The notes: generated by a model from the sequence alone, not told the origin. A stretch of DNA of 64,000 nt from Ideonella alba (GCF_018069875.1 NZ_JAGQDF010000001.1:496001-560000), one strand, 5' to 3'; counted from the stretch's first letter, positions 29,187 to 39,611 are shown. A program made the numbers and translations.

Positions 29187-30251
29187 GTGAGCACCGCCCC
29201 CGACACCGGCCAGAGCACGCTGTTCGACGACCTGCGCGACGCGGTCGAGGCCGGTGTCAGCGCCGCCGAGCCGGCCGCGCTGGCGCCGCTGTGCCGGGTG
29301 GGCATGGTGCTGCGCGCGCTGCTGGTGGCGATTGCGGTGACGGCGATCGGCCTGGCCTTCAGCCACGCCCGCCTGCTGGACTGGGCGCTGGCCATGGGCA
29401 CCTGGGCCACCTGGGTGGTGCCGTCAGCGCTGCTGTGGCTGTTGCTGGCCTGCGCGGCCGGCCAGGGGCTGGCGCGGCGCTGGCCGGCCTGGGTGGCGCC
29501 GGTGCAGGCGCTGGCCGGCGCGGTGGCCGCGGCGCTGGTGTGGCAGCTGCTGGACCACTGGCGCCTGGCGCCGCGCCCGGCTTCCTGGCTGGCGCCGGCG
29601 CTGGCCGGCGGCGCGCTGGCCCTGCTGATGGTGCGCACCGTGCGCTGGCGCGAGCGGGCCCGGCTGCCGGCCACCGCGGCGGCCCAGCTGGCCGACCTGC
29701 AGACCCGCATCCGTCCGCACTTCCTGTTCAACACGCTGAACACCGCGATCGCGCTGGTGCAACACGACCCGCGCCGCGCCGAGGAGGTGCTGGAAGACCT
29801 GGCCGAGCTGTTCCGTGCCACGCTGGGCACGCTGAACCGGGCCTCCACGCTGGCCGAGGAGGCCGAGCTGGCGCGGCGCTACCTGTCGATCGAGGAGCTG
29901 CGCTTCGGCGCCCGGCTGACGGTGCGCTGGGACCTGGACCCCAACGCCGCGTCGGCCCGCCTGCCGACGCTGGCACTGCAGCCGTTGGTCGAGAACGCGG
30001 TGCGCCACGGGGTGGAGCCCGCCGCGCGCGGTGGCACGATCGAGGTGCGCAGCCGCCGCCGCCGCGACCGCGTGCTGCTGTCGGTCACCAACACCGTGCC
30101 GCTGGAGGCGGCGCCGCGCCCTGGCCACGGCATCGGCCTGGCCAGCGTGCGCGAGCGCCTGCGCCTGCTTCACGACCTGGACGCCGACGTGCACAGCGGC
30201 ATCATCGAGGATGGCCGCTGGCGCGTGAGCCTGTCGCTGCCGGCCGAGTGA
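29187..30251 (+). CDS. LytS-family sensor histidine kinase
   Basis: A 354-residue membrane kinase of the LytS/AlgZ type. Four hydrophobic segments lie between residues about 45 and 150. The His_kinase domain follows (RIRPHFLFNTLNTAIALVQH) with His178 as the phosphate acceptor, then an HATPase domain with the N-box LVENAVRHG and G-box GHGIGLASVRERL. The start is GTG at 29187. A GAGAAT hexamer ends 6 bp before it and no ribosome site is visible, so a leaderless message is possible. The cognate LytTR regulator follows 1 bp after the stop. Confidence 0.9.
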   Translation: MSTAPDTGQSTLFDDLRDAVEAGVSAAEPAALAPLCRVGMVLRALLVAIAVTAIGLAFSHARLLDWALAMGTWATWVVPSALLWLLLACAAGQGLARRWPAWVAPVQALAGAVAAALVWQLLDHWRLAPRPASWLAPALAGGALALLMVRTVRWRERARLPATAAAQLADLQTRIRPHFLFNTLNTAIALVQHDPRRAEEVLEDLAELFRATLGTLNRASTLAEEAELARRYLSIEELRFGARLTVRWDLDPNAASARLPTLALQPLVENAVRHGVEPAARGGTIEVRSRRRRDRVLLSVTNTVPLEAAPRPGHGIGLASVRERLRLLHDLDADVHSGIIEDGRWRVSLSLPAE

Positions 30252-30252
30252 C

Positions 30253-31023
30253 ATGAACGATGCCCCACTGTCCGTGCTGATCGTCGATGACGAGCCCCTG
30301 GCGCGCATGCGCCTGCGCAGCCTGATGGCCGACGCCACCCAGCCCCGGGTGCAGGTGCTGGCCGAGGCCGGCAGCGCTGCCGAGGCGCTGCATGCGCTGG
30401 CGCGTCAGCCGGTGGACCTGGTGATGCTGGACATCCACATGCCCGGCCTGGACGGCCTGGGCCTGGCCGAGCGGCTGCGCGCGCAGCAACCAGCGCCGGC
30501 CGTGGTCTTCGTCACCGCCCATGCCGAACATGCGCTGCAGGCCTTCGAGCTGGAAGCCACTGACTACCTGACCAAGCCGGTGCGTCGCGAGCGCCTGGCG
30601 CAGGCGCTGCAGCGGGTGGCGGCGCGCCAGGGTCGCGTCGCGGTGCCACCGGTGCCGGTCGACGAGCGGCCCACGCTGGTGGTCAGCGACCGTGGCCGGG
30701 TGCTGCGCATCCCGCTGACCGACCTGGTGTATCTGCGCGCCGAGATGAAGTACGTCACCCTGCGGACCCGCTCGCACAGCTATGTGCTGGACGATTCGCT
30801 GGGCGAGCTGGAGCAGCGCCTGGGTGAGGCGGTGATCCGCATCCACCGCAGCGTGCTGGTGGCACGCCAGGCGGTGCGGGCGCTGGCCCGCCACCCGCTG
30901 GACACGGGCGAGGACGCCGGCGACACCTGGGCGGTGCAGGTCGAGCCCACCGGCGAGTGGCTGCCGGTGTCGCGGCGCCAGTTGTCGGCCGTGCGGGACG
31001 CGCTGGCCGGCGGGGCGGCGTGA
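30253..31023 (+). CDS. LytTR-family response regulator
   Basis: A 256-residue two-component regulator. The receiver domain (1-120) has the acidic pocket DDE at 12-14, phospho-acceptor Asp60 in VMLDIHMPG, and Lys in LTKPVRRERL. The C-terminal LytTR DNA-binding domain (about 150-250) has RGRVLRIPLTDLVYLRAEMKY and RIHRSVLVARQAVRAL. It pairs with the LytS-like kinase just upstream, as with AlgZ/AlgR. The stop overlaps the start of the next gene (GTGA). Confidence 0.93.
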   Translation: MNDAPLSVLIVDDEPLARMRLRSLMADATQPRVQVLAEAGSAAEALHALARQPVDLVMLDIHMPGLDGLGLAERLRAQQPAPAVVFVTAHAEHALQAFELEATDYLTKPVRRERLAQALQRVAARQGRVAVPPVPVDERPTLVVSDRGRVLRIPLTDLVYLRAEMKYVTLRTRSHSYVLDDSLGELEQRLGEAVIRIHRSVLVARQAVRALARHPLDTGEDAGDTWAVQVEPTGEWLPVSRRQLSAVRDALAGGAA

Positions 31024-32261
31024 ACCCGCGCCTGATCTGGGCCGCGCTGGTGCTGGTGGCCCTGGCGGCGCTGGTATCCCTGGGCTGGCTGCTCGGCGCC
31101 GCCCGACCGGCGGGGCCCCATGCGTCCGACGCGGTGGCGGCAGCCGGCTGGACCTTGGCCGACGGCTCGCTGGCCGCGGTGGCGGATCCGCCGGGCGACG
31201 AGGCGGTCGCTGCCGCACTGGGCCCGACCGCCGCGCCGCAGCCCGACGCCGCGCTGGGCCCGGACTGCGGCTTCGCGCCCTGGCTGGAGCGACCCGGCAC
31301 GCTGCCCACGGACGCCGAGAAGGCCCGCATCCACCGCCAGGTCGCTGCCGGCTGGCTGGCAAGCCTGCAGGCCTCGCCCGACATGGCGCTGCAGGCGGTG
31401 GGCCGGTGGCTGGGCTCGACCACCTTCAATGTCCACGAGCCGGCGCTGGCCGATTGCCGCGGCGAAGGCTGCCGGCCGGTGCTGCAGCGGCTGGTGCGGC
31501 GCGTCGAGCGCCTCTCCGGCCAGCGCGCGCAGGCCGCGCAGAGCCTGCAGACCCAGGCACTGGCCAGCAGCGATCCGCGGGTGCTGGCGCTGGCCGCCGC
31601 CAGCTGCCATTTCCAGGCGCCCACCGAGCTGGGGGATTGCCTGGCGGGACCTGCCGCCCGCTGGGTGGCCCTGGAGCCCGACAACGCGGCGGCCTGGCTG
31701 CAGCAGGCGCAGGCCGCGCATCTGCAGGGTGACTGGTCGGGCGAGGCCGATGCGATCCACCACGCCAGCCTGGCGACGCGCTACCAGCCGCCCGGCACCT
31801 GGGTCGGCGCGCTGCTGGATCGCCAGCTGCCGGCCGACCTGCAGGGCGAGCCCCGGGTGGTGCTGCAGATCGCCGTGGCCGGTGCGGTGGCCACCCTGTC
31901 GAATGTCAGCCCGTCGGTGGTGGATCACTGCCGGCAGACGGCTGTCGAGGATCCCAACCGCGCCCAGACCTGCCTGCGGCTGGCCGAGCTGCTGCTGGCG
32001 CAGGCCCCGGACCTGATCACGCTGGCCTATGCCGAGGCGCTGGGCCGGCACGCCGGCTGGTCCGAGGAGCGCCAGAACGCCCAGCGCGCGCAGCGCGAGG
32101 CGCTGATGGCGGCCCAGCAGCGCGAGGCCCAGGCGGATCTCGGCCAGGACGGTGGCGACAGCGGGCCCTCCTGCCGCCAACTGCTGCGCGGCGGCGCGAT
32201 GCTGCAGCGTGTGGCCCGGCTCGGTGAGCTGCGGGCGATGCGCGAGCTGGCGCAGCGCTGA
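31020..32261 (+). CDS. Hypothetical single-pass membrane protein
   Basis: A 413-residue protein that I cannot assign to a family. One N-terminal membrane segment (LIWAALVLVALAALVSLGWLLG) anchors a large, probably periplasmic, helical region with repeat-like alanine-rich helices (for example WVALEPDNAAAWLQQAQAAH), which resemble TPRs. Several cysteines occur (GPDCGF, ADCRGEGCRP, AASCHF, GDCLAG, DHCRQT, QTCLRL, PSCRQL), suggesting disulfides. The GTG start overlaps the stop of the LytTR regulator by 4 bp, so it is the third gene of that operon and may be its target or sensor partner. Confidence 0.65.
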   Translation: MNPRLIWAALVLVALAALVSLGWLLGAARPAGPHASDAVAAAGWTLADGSLAAVADPPGDEAVAAALGPTAAPQPDAALGPDCGFAPWLERPGTLPTDAEKARIHRQVAAGWLASLQASPDMALQAVGRWLGSTTFNVHEPALADCRGEGCRPVLQRLVRRVERLSGQRAQAAQSLQTQALASSDPRVLALAAASCHFQAPTELGDCLAGPAARWVALEPDNAAAWLQQAQAAHLQGDWSGEADAIHHASLATRYQPPGTWVGALLDRQLPADLQGEPRVVLQIAVAGAVATLSNVSPSVVDHCRQTAVEDPNRAQTCLRLAELLLAQAPDLITLAYAEALGRHAGWSEERQNAQRAQREALMAAQQREAQADLGQDGGDSGPSCRQLLRGGAMLQRVARLGELRAMRELAQR

Positions 32262-32303
32262 CTCAGCGCCGCAGCCCCATGGCGGCCGCACGCAGGCCGC
32301 GCG

Positions 32304-35150
32304 CTAGCCGGTGTTGCGCAGACCCGCCGCGATGCCGTTGATCGACAGGTGGATGCCCCGGCGCACGCGCTCGGCATGCGGGTCGGTGTCGCGCTGCTTG
32401 CGGTAGCGCCGCATCAGCTCGACCTGCAGGTGGTTCAGCGGGTCGAGGTAGGGGAAGCGGTGCTCGATCGAGCGCGCCAGCGCCGGGTTGCTCTGCAGGC
32501 GCGAGGCTTCGCCGGTGATCAGCGCCAGCGCGTCGGCGGTGCGGTCCCACTCGGCCTTGATCGCGGTGAAGATCTTCTTGCCCAGGCGCTTGTCCTCGAC
32601 CAGTTCCACGTAGCGCGCGGCGATGCGCAGATCGCTCTTGGCCATCACCATGTCCAGGTTGGACAGCAGGGTGCGGAAGAAGGGCCACTGGCGCACCATC
32701 TTCTGCAGCAGCTCCAGGCGCTGGTTCCGGCCGGCGTCATGGCCCAGGTAGGCCTCGACCGCCGAGCCGAAACCGCACCAGCCTGGCAGCGCCACGCGGC
32801 ACTGGCCCCAGGAGAAGCCCCAGGGGATGGCGCGCAGGTCCTCGATCGCGCGCGTGGCCTTGCGCGAGGCCGGGCGTGAGCCGATGTTGAGCTCGGCAAT
32901 CTCGCGGATGGGGGTGGCGGCGAAGAAGTAGTCGGTGAAACCGGGGGTCTCGTAGACCAGCGCGCGGTAGGCGGCCATGCTGGCCTGGCTGAGCGCCTCG
33001 GCGGCCTCCAGGAAGGCCTTGGGCGCGGCCTTGGTGGGGTGCAGCAGCGTGGCTTCCAGCGTGGCGGCCACCAGGGTCTCCAGGTTGCGCCGGCCGATCT
33101 CGGGATGGGCGTACTTGGAGGCGATCACCTCGCCCTGCTCGGTCAGGCGGATCTGGCCGTTGACCGTGCCTGGCGGCTGGGCCAGGATGGCCTGGTAGCT
33201 CGGGCCGCCGCCACGGCCCACGGTGCCGCCGCGGCCATGGAACAGGCGCAGCCGGATGCCGTGGTCCTCGGCCATGGCGCTGAACTGCTCGACCAGTGCG
33301 ATCTCGGCGCGGTAGAGCTCCCAGTTGCTGGTGAAGAAGCCGCCGTCCTTGTTGCTGTCGGAGTAGCCCAGCATCACGTCCTGTTCGCCGCCGCTGCGGC
33401 GGATCAGCGCCGCCACGCCAGGCAGCGCATAGAACTCGCGCATGATGTCCGGCGCATGGCGCAGGTCGGCGATGGTCTCGAACAGCGGCGAGACGATCAG
33501 GTCGGCCACCGCATCGTCCTCGCCCAGCACGCCACGCAGCAGGCCGGTCTCCTTCTGCAGCAGCAGCACCTCGAGCAGGTCGGAGACGGTCTCGGTGTGG
33601 CTGATGATGTAGTGGCGGATCGCCTCGGGGCCGAAGCGGGCGCGGCCTTCGGCGGCGGCCTCGAAGATGGCCAGCTCGCCCTGGGCCAGCGCGGAATACT
33701 CGGCGGCGCGCACCCGCAGCGGGCGGGCATCGCCCAGCAGGCGCAGCAGCAGGCTGCGGCGCGCCGCCTCGTCCAGCGCGGCATAGTCGGGCTCGATGCG
33801 GGCCAGCTTCAGCAGTTCGGCCACCACCAGCTCGTGCTGGTCGGAGCTTTGCCGCAGGTCCACCGTGGCCAGGTGGAAGCCGAAGACCTGCACCGCCCGG
33901 ATCAGCGGCGCCAGCCGCGGCGCCACCAGCGCCTGGGCGTGGTGGCTGCGCAGCGAATCCTCGATCACCCGCAGATCGGCCAGGAACTCCTCGGCGCTCG
34001 CATAGGGATTCTGCGGCGCCACCGCGTGGCGCAGCGCCTCGGTGCCGGTCAGCTCGTGCAGCGTGGCCGCCAGGCGGGCATACATGCCGATCAGCGCACG
34101 GCGGTAGGGCTCGTCCTCGCGGTGCGGGTTGCGGTCGGGCGAGCGCTCTGCCAGCGCCTGCATCGCGGGCGTGACCGGCGACAGGATGTTCGAGATCGAC
34201 AGCTCGGCGCCCAGTGTATGCACCTCGGTCAGGTAGTGGCGCAGCGCGGTCTCGCCCTGGCGGCGCAGCGCCAGGCGCAGGGTGTCGGCGGTGACGTTGG
34301 GGTTGCCGTCGCGGTCGCCACCGATCCAGTGGCCCATGCGGAAGAAGCCGGGCACGGCGTGGCCGGGCAGGGCCTGCTCGATCTCGCGGTACATGCGCGG
34401 GATCTGGCGCAGGAAGGTGGCGTGGTAGTAGCTGAGCGCGTTCTCGATCTCGTCCGACACGGTCAGCTTGGCGTAGCGCAGCATGCGGGTCTGCCACAGC
34501 TGCGTCACGCGGGCGCGGATCAGGTCTTCGTTCTCCTGGCGCTCGGCCTCGGTGCGCAGGCCGTCGCGGCGCTCGATCAGCTGGGCGATGGCGCGCTCGG
34601 CGTCCAGGATGGAGGTGCGCTGCACCTCGGTCGGGTGGGCGGTCAGCACCGGCGAGATGTAGGCCTGCTGCAGGGCCTCGGCGATGTCGGCGGCGCGGTG
34701 GTCGGCGCGCGCGAGCTTCTCGAAGCAGTGGGCCAGCGAGCCCTCCTGGTGGGTGCCGGCGGCCTCGTGGACCTCGCGGCGGCGCACATGGTGGCGGTCC
34801 TCGGCGATGTTGGCCAGGTGCGAGAAGTAGCTGAAGGCGCGGATCACGCTGACCGTCTGGTCGGCCGAGAGGTTCTTCAGCAGGCGATCGAGCACGCGTC
34901 CGGCCGAGGCGTCCTTCTTCAGCCGGAAGGCCACCGAGAGCTGGCGCACCCGCTCGATCAGGTCGAAGGCCGCACGACCTTCCTGCTCGCGGATCACATC
35001 GCCCAGGATGCGGCCGAGTAACCGGATATCCTCCATCAGCGGCTTGTTCTTGCTGGCGGCGTCGCCATCCTGGCTGCTCTTTACCTGTGCATTCGGCACG
35101 GTCTTGGTGCGCTTGGGGCGGCTGGCGGTGCGAGTTTCTGCACGGGGCAT
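32304..35150 (-). CDS. ppc: Phosphoenolpyruvate carboxylase
   Basis: A 948-residue cytoplasmic enzyme that makes oxaloacetate from PEP and bicarbonate to refill the TCA cycle. Catalytic blocks are [23 protein letters not shown] (within [12 protein letters not shown]), [10 protein letters not shown] and [14 protein letters not shown]. The protein ends with the usual NTG tripeptide. Residues 1-40 are a basic extension ([16 protein letters not shown]) before the conserved domain. The ATG at 35150 has an AGGAG site. It diverges from hemC across 79 bp. Confidence 0.97.
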   Translation of the reverse strand: MPRAETRTASRPKRTKTVPNAQVKSSQDGDAASKNKPLMEDIRLLGRILGDVIREQEGRAAFDLIERVRQLSVAFRLKKDASAGRVLDRLLKNLSADQTVSVIRAFSYFSHLANIAEDRHHVRRREVHEAAGTHQEGSLAHCFEKLARADHRAADIAEALQQAYISPVLTAHPTEVQRTSILDAERAIAQLIERRDGLRTEAERQENEDLIRARVTQLWQTRMLRYAKLTVSDEIENALSYYHATFLRQIPRMYREIEQALPGHAVPGFFRMGHWIGGDRDGNPNVTADTLRLALRRQGETALRHYLTEVHTLGAELSISNILSPVTPAMQALAERSPDRNPHREDEPYRRALIGMYARLAATLHELTGTEALRHAVAPQNPYASAEEFLADLRVIEDSLRSHHAQALVAPRLAPLIRAVQVFGFHLATVDLRQSSDQHELVVAELLKLARIEPDYAALDEAARRSLLLRLLGDARPLRVRAAEYSALAQGELAIFEAAAEGRARFGPEAIRHYIISHTETVSDLLEVLLLQKETGLLRGVLGEDDAVADLIVSPLFETIADLRHAPDIMREFYALPGVAALIRRSGGEQDVMLGYSDSNKDGGFFTSNWELYRAEIALVEQFSAMAEDHGIRLRLFHGRGGTVGRGGGPSYQAILAQPPGTVNGQIRLTEQGEVIASKYAHPEIGRRNLETLVAATLEATLLHPTKAAPKAFLEAAEALSQASMAAYRALVYETPGFTDYFFAATPIREIAELNIGSRPASRKATRAIEDLRAIPWGFSWGQCRVALPGWCGFGSAVEAYLGHDAGRNQRLELLQKMVRQWPFFRTLLSNLDMVMAKSDLRIAARYVELVEDKRLGKKIFTAIKAEWDRTADALALITGEASRLQSNPALARSIEHRFPYLDPLNHLQVELMRRYRKQRDTDPHAERVRRGIHLSINGIAAGLRNTG

Positions 35151-35229
35151 GGTGGACTCCTGGGGACGTAACCAAGTTACCAATCGGCAATCGTAGCAGG
35201 AGTGGTGCCAGCGCGGATAATCCGCCGAC

Positions 35230-36180
35230 ATGAATTCTTCTCAACCCGACACCGTCGTCATCGCCACCCGCGAGAGCCGCCTGGCGCTGTGGCAGGCCGA
35301 ACATGTGCGCGACCGCCTGGCAGCCGAGCTGTCGCTCAAGGCTGAACTGCTGGGCATGACCACCCGCGGCGACCAGATCCTCGACCGCAGCCTGTCCAAG
35401 GTGGGCGGCAAGGGCCTGTTCGTCAAGGAGCTGGAAACCGCGCTGGAAGACGGCCGCGCCCGGCTGGCGGTGCACTCGCTGAAGGACGTGCCGATGGACC
35501 TGCCGGATGGCTTCGTGCTGGCGGCCATCCTCGAGCGCGAGGATCCGCGCGACGCTTTCGTCTCCAGCCGCTACGAGAACGTCGATGCGCTGCCCCAGGG
35601 CGCCTGCGTGGGCACCTCCAGCCTGCGCCGTGTGGTGCAGCTCAAGGCGATGCGGCCCGATCTGCGCATCGAGCCGCTGCGTGGGAACCTCGACACCCGG
35701 CTGCGCAAGCTGGATGAGGGCGGCTACGACGCCATCGTGCTGGCCGCGGCCGGCCTGAAGCGCCTGGGCCTGGGCGCACGCATCCGCGCCGTCTTCGACG
35801 AGCAGCGCATGATCCCGGCCGCCGGCCAGGGCGCGCTGGGCCTGGAGGTGCGCGAGGACGACGCCGCGCTGCGCCAGGCGCTGCAGGCCTTCGTGCACAC
35901 GCCCACCTGGCTGGCCACCCATGCCGAGCGCGCGGTGTCGCGCGCGCTGGGTGGCAGCTGTTCGGTGCCGCTGGCGGCGCACGCGGTGGTGGCCGACGGC
36001 CAGATGCAGCTGGAGGTGGCCCTGGGCAACGCCGCCGATCCCACCCAGCCGCTGCTGCGCGCGCGGCTGAGCGGGCCCGTTGCCGACACCGCGGCCGCCG
36101 AGGCCCTGGGTCATGCCGCTGCCGCGCAACTGCGTCAGCAGGGCGGCGACACCTACCTGGCCGCCGGCGCGGCCGGATGA
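35230..36180 (+). CDS. hemC: Hydroxymethylbilane synthase (porphobilinogen deaminase)
   Basis: A 316-residue cytosolic enzyme that joins four porphobilinogens into hydroxymethylbilane for tetrapyrrole synthesis. [41 protein letters not shown] and the cofactor-binding [12 protein letters not shown] with Cys244 (dipyrromethane link) are all present. It is first of hemCDXY. GATAAT at 35216-35221 ends 8 bp before the ATG and there is no clear ribosome site, so the message may be nearly leaderless. Confidence 0.97.
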   Translation: MNSSQPDTVVIATRESRLALWQAEHVRDRLAAELSLKAELLGMTTRGDQILDRSLSKVGGKGLFVKELETALEDGRARLAVHSLKDVPMDLPDGFVLAAILEREDPRDAFVSSRYENVDALPQGACVGTSSLRRVVQLKAMRPDLRIEPLRGNLDTRLRKLDEGGYDAIVLAAAGLKRLGLGARIRAVFDEQRMIPAAGQGALGLEVREDDAALRQALQAFVHTPTWLATHAERAVSRALGGSCSVPLAAHAVVADGQMQLEVALGNAADPTQPLLRARLSGPVADTAAAEALGHAAAAQLRQQGGDTYLAAGAAG

Positions 36181-36983
36181 CGCCCGCGCCTGCCGCGCCG
36201 ATGCTGCTGGTCACGCGGCCTGAGCCGCAGGCCAGCGACTGGGTGCGGCGGCTGCAGGCGCTGGGTCTGCAGGCCCGGGCGCTGCCCCTGCTGGCCGTGG
36301 GGCCGGCGCCCGATCCGGCGCCGCTGCGCGCCGCCCGGGCTGCGCTGGTGCCAGGGGCGCTGGTGATGTTCGTCAGCCCCAATGCGGTGCTGCAGAGCGC
36401 CGCCGCCGGCTTCTTCGACGCCGCCTGGCCGGCGGGCGTGCGTGCCGGGGCCACCGGTCCGGGCACGGTGCAGGCGCTGCGTGGGCAGGGCGTGCCGGCC
36501 GAGGCCATCGTCGCGCCGGGCGCCGATGCCACGGCCTTCGATTCCGAACACCTGTGGCAGCAGCTCAGGCATGAGGACTGGCGCGGTCGCCCGGTCTGGA
36601 TCGTGCGGGGAGAGGGCGGCCGCGACTGGTTCGCCGAGACGGCCCGCGCGGCCGGCGCCCAGGTGCAGTGGGTGCAGGGCTATGCGCGCGGCGCGGCGCG
36701 CTGGACCCCTGAGCAGCAGCAGTGGCTGAGCGACGCACTGGCCGCGCCCGAAGCGCATTGCTGGCTGTTCAGCAGCAGCGAAGGGCTGGAGCACCTGGCC
36801 GCCGCCGCCCCCGGCGCCGACTGGTCGCGCGCGCGCTGCCTGGTGACGCATCCGCGCATCGCCGCTGCGGCGCAGTCGCTGGGCCTGGGTACGGTGGACC
36901 TGATCGGCGTGGGCGTCGAGGCGGTGGCGCAGGTCTGGGGCCAAGGGGCGTCGATACAATCGGCGCCCAATGGCGAGCCCTGA
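36177..36983 (+). CDS. hemD: Uroporphyrinogen-III synthase
   Basis: A 268-residue cytosolic enzyme that closes hydroxymethylbilane and inverts ring D. HemD proteins diverge strongly. Here the start [21 protein letters not shown], the mid MFVSPNAV and [20 protein letters not shown] support the assignment, as does the position between hemC and hemX. It overlaps hemC by 4 bp (ATGA) and hemX by 14 bp. Confidence 0.92.
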   Translation: MTPAPAAPMLLVTRPEPQASDWVRRLQALGLQARALPLLAVGPAPDPAPLRAARAALVPGALVMFVSPNAVLQSAAAGFFDAAWPAGVRAGATGPGTVQALRGQGVPAEAIVAPGADATAFDSEHLWQQLRHEDWRGRPVWIVRGEGGRDWFAETARAAGAQVQWVQGYARGAARWTPEQQQWLSDALAAPEAHCWLFSSSEGLEHLAAAAPGADWSRARCLVTHPRIAAAAQSLGLGTVDLIGVGVEAVAQVWGQGASIQSAPNGEP

Positions 36984-38130
36984 TCCCCAGCCCTCCGAGA
37001 CCCCGGCCGAAGCCCCTGTGGCGGCCCCGGTCCTGCCTGCGTCGCCGGTCGCTGCACCTGCAGCGGCCTCGGCACCCGCATCGGCCCCTGTGACCCGTGC
37101 CCAGACCGTGCCCTGGCGTGCGCTGGGGCTGGCGGCCGTGGGTGCCGCCAGCGTGGCCGCCGCGGTGCTGGCCTGGAACACCCAGCAGCGCGTGAAACAG
37201 CTCGAACAGGAACTGGTGCGCCGCCAGCAAGGCAGCCAGGACCTGGCCACCGAGGCCCGACTGCTCGCCCGCCAGGCCCAGGAGGCGGGCACCGAGATGC
37301 AGGGCAAGCTGGGCGTGCTCGAAGCCCGCGTCGCCGAGACCGCGCTGCAGCGCAGCCAGGTCGAGGAGCTGATGCAGTCGATGTCGCGCTCGCGTGACGA
37401 GAACGTGCTGGCCGATGTCGAGGCCTCGCTGCGCGTGGCGCTGCAGCAGTCGGCGATCACCGGCAGCGCCGAGCCGTTGGTGGCCGCGCTGCGCCAGGCC
37501 GACGAGCGCCTGGCCCGCTACAACCAGCCGCGCATGGAGCGGGTGCGCCGCGCGGTCGTGCGCGATCTCGACCGCGTGCGCGCCGCCCAGGTGGTGGATG
37601 TGCCCGCGCTGGCCGTGCGCCTGGACGAGGCGGTGCGCCAGGTCGACGACCTGCCGCTGCTGAGCACGCCGGAGCGCCGTCCGGCGGCTGCGTCGGCCGC
37701 TGCGCCGGCCGCCTCGGCGGCGGCCCGTGCGGCGTCGGCGCCGGCGTTGGAGGGGCTGGCCTGGCGCGAGGTCTGGGACCGCTTCAGCGCTGCGGTCTGG
37801 CATGAGGCCCGCTCGCTGCTGCGCGTCACCCGCATCGACCGGCCCGAGGCCTCGCTGATGTCCCCCGAGCAGGGCTTCTTCCTGCGCGAGAACCTCAAGC
37901 TGCGCCTGCTCAATGCGCGCCTGTCGCTGCTGTCGCGCCAGTTCGATCTGGCCCAGGCCGACCTGACCCAGGCCCAGCAGATGCTGGAGCGCTATTTCGA
38001 CCGCAGCTCGCGGCGCGTGCAATCCACCAGCGAGCTGGCCCGCCAGGTGGCCCAGCAGGCCCGCCAGGTCAGCCTGCCGCGGCCCGAGGAAACCCTGGCG
38101 GCGCTGGCCGCCGCCGTGGCAGGACGCTGA
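36970..38130 (+). CDS. hemX: HemX-like membrane protein of the haem operon
   Basis: A 386-residue inner-membrane protein of the HemX family. A proline/alanine-rich cytoplasmic start (1-45) leads to one membrane segment (about 50-70, ALGLAAVGAASVAAAVLAW), then a coiled coil (QQRVKQLEQELVRRQQ) and a helical periplasmic region. Family members are often annotated as uroporphyrinogen-III methyltransferases, but no methyltransferase fold is visible here; a scaffolding or regulatory role is more plausible. Position and overlap with hemD and hemY support co-translation. Confidence 0.9.
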   Translation: MASPDPQPSETPAEAPVAAPVLPASPVAAPAAASAPASAPVTRAQTVPWRALGLAAVGAASVAAAVLAWNTQQRVKQLEQELVRRQQGSQDLATEARLLARQAQEAGTEMQGKLGVLEARVAETALQRSQVEELMQSMSRSRDENVLADVEASLRVALQQSAITGSAEPLVAALRQADERLARYNQPRMERVRRAVVRDLDRVRAAQVVDVPALAVRLDEAVRQVDDLPLLSTPERRPAAASAAAPAASAAARAASAPALEGLAWREVWDRFSAAVWHEARSLLRVTRIDRPEASLMSPEQGFFLRENLKLRLLNARLSLLSRQFDLAQADLTQAQQMLERYFDRSSRRVQSTSELARQVAQQARQVSLPRPEETLAALAAAVAGR

Positions 38131-39377
38131 TGCGCTCGCTGATCTGGCTGGTGCTGATCTTCACCGTGGCCGTGGTGTCGGCCACCGTGCTGGGCCGCAA
38201 CGATGCGCTGGTGTCGGTCTTCTACGACCAGTGGCGCCTGGACCTGTCGCTCAACCTGTTCCTGCTGCTGCTGCTGGGCGCGGTGCTGCTGACCTTTGCC
38301 GCACTGCAGGCCGCCAGCGGCCTGCTGAGCCTGCCCGGCCGGGCGCGGGAATGGCGCCTGCTCAAGCGCGAGCGCGCTGCCCATGCCGCACTGCGCGAGG
38401 CCTGGCGTGAGCTGCTGGCCGCCCGCTACGCGCGCGCCCAGCGTGCCGCCCAGCGTGCGCTGGAGCTGCAGGCCGACGTGCCCGAGCTGAAGGGCGACGT
38501 CGGCTTCTCGGTGCTGGCCCAGATGGCCGCCGCCAGCGGGCAGCACCGCCTGCAGGACCGTCGCGGCCGCGATGAACGCGTGCGCCAGGCCCTGACCATG
38601 GCCCGCGACCGCAACCTGCCCGGCGCCGCCGCCGACGGTGTGCAACTGCTGGCCGCGGAATGGGCGCTGGACGACCGCGACGCCACCCGCAGCCTGGCCC
38701 TGCTGGGCGAGTTGCCGCCCGGCGTGGCGCGCCGCACCCAGGCGCTGCGTCTGCGCCTGCAGGCGGCGCGGATGAAGCGACAGCCGCTGATGGCGCTGCA
38801 GACCGCGCGGCTGCTGGCCAAGCACCAGGGCTTCTCGGCCGAAGCGGCGCGTTCGCTGCTGCGCTCGCTGGCCATCGAGGCCCTGGAAACTGGCTACGAC
38901 CTGCAGCAGCTGCAGCACGTCTGGCAGGCGCTGGACGCCAGCGAGCGCGCCGACGCCTGGGTGCTCGCCCGCGCCGCCCGCCGCGCCTGCGACCTGGGCC
39001 ACCCGGAGCAGGGCCGCCAGTGGCTGCAGCCCGCCTGGGACCAGATCGCCCGCCTGGAGCCCGACGCCCGCAAGGAGCTGTCGCTGGCCCTGGTGACCTG
39101 CGCCGCCGGCGCTGGCACCGATTGGCTCAACTGCGTGGAAACCGCCCTGGCCCGCCACGGCCACGAAGCCCCGCTGGTGGCCGCCGCCGGCGCCGTCTTC
39201 GCAGAGCGCCAGCTCTGGGGCAAGGCCCGCCGCCCGCTGGAGCAGACCGCCGCCGCCGACGAACTGCCCGCCCGCGTTCGCCGCGACGCGCTGCGCCGCC
39301 TGGCCCAGCTCGCCAGGGAACAGGACGACGAGGCCACCGCCGCCCGCCACGAGCAGCGCGCCGCCGGACTCGATTGA
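38130..39377 (+). CDS. hemY: HemY-like TPR membrane protein of the haem operon
   Basis: A 415-residue protein of the proteobacterial HemY family, which is unrelated to Bacillus HemY oxidase. Two N-terminal membrane segments (SLIWLVLIFTVAVVSATVLG and LSLNLFLLLLLGAVLLTFAA) precede helical TPR-like repeats. The domain arrangement and hemCDXY order identify it. It starts one base inside the hemX stop (TGATG). Its role is thought to be in organising late haem synthesis. It is the last gene before the tRNA and the integrated element. Confidence 0.92.
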   Translation: MRSLIWLVLIFTVAVVSATVLGRNDALVSVFYDQWRLDLSLNLFLLLLLGAVLLTFAALQAASGLLSLPGRAREWRLLKRERAAHAALREAWRELLAARYARAQRAAQRALELQADVPELKGDVGFSVLAQMAAASGQHRLQDRRGRDERVRQALTMARDRNLPGAAADGVQLLAAEWALDDRDATRSLALLGELPPGVARRTQALRLRLQAARMKRQPLMALQTARLLAKHQGFSAEAARSLLRSLAIEALETGYDLQQLQHVWQALDASERADAWVLARAARRACDLGHPEQGRQWLQPAWDQIARLEPDARKELSLALVTCAAGAGTDWLNCVETALARHGHEAPLVAAAGAVFAERQLWGKARRPLEQTAAADELPARVRRDALRRLAQLAREQDDEATAARHEQRAAGLD

Positions 39378-39397
39378 CCGCGAAACGCCAGGCCCGC

Positions 39398-39427
39398 TTG
39401 TGCAGCGCGCCAAAAGCCTGCTATACT
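39398..39427 (+). promoter_or_regulatory. Promoter of the tRNA-Arg gene
   Basis: TTGTGC (39398-39403), an 18-bp spacer and TATACT (39422-39427) form a good sigma70 promoter ending 57 bp before the tRNA. Transcription should begin near 39434, giving a 5' leader of about 50 nt that RNase P would remove. Confidence 0.65.
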
Positions 39428-39484
39428 GCTAGCTTCTGCAGACAGCGAGCGGCTCTTACCTAGTAGCCATGCACTGCCTGCAAT

Positions 39485-39561
39485 GCGGCTGTAGCTCAGT
39501 TGGATAGAGTACTTGGCTACGAACCAAGGGGTCGTGGGTTCGAATCCTGCCAGCCGCGCCA
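39485..39561 (+). tRNA. tRNA-Arg (anticodon ACG)
   Basis: A 77-nt tRNA. The acceptor stem pairs GCGGCTG (39485-39491) with CAGCCGC (39551-39557), followed by discriminator G and an encoded CCA. The anticodon stem CTTGG/CCAAG encloses loop CTACGAA with anticodon ACG at 39519-39521, which inosine modification would let read CGU, CGC and CGA. The T-arm contains GGTTCGAATCC. An integrase gene ends 41 bp downstream, so the 3' half of this gene is the likely attachment site of the adjoining element. Confidence 0.96.
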
Positions 39562-39579
39562 GAATTTGCGTTCTAGATC

Positions 39580-39611
39580 AACGGGTTAGATGCTTCGGCG
39601 TCTAACCCGTT
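39580..39611. terminator. Strong hairpin between tRNA-Arg and the integrase
   Basis: AACGGGTTAGA (39580-39590) pairs with TCTAACCCGTT (39601-39611) around a 10-nt loop containing TTCG, an 11-bp perfect stem. It can end the tRNA transcript and the oppositely oriented integrase transcript; the integrase stop codon (39602-39604) lies inside the stem. Confidence 0.7.
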
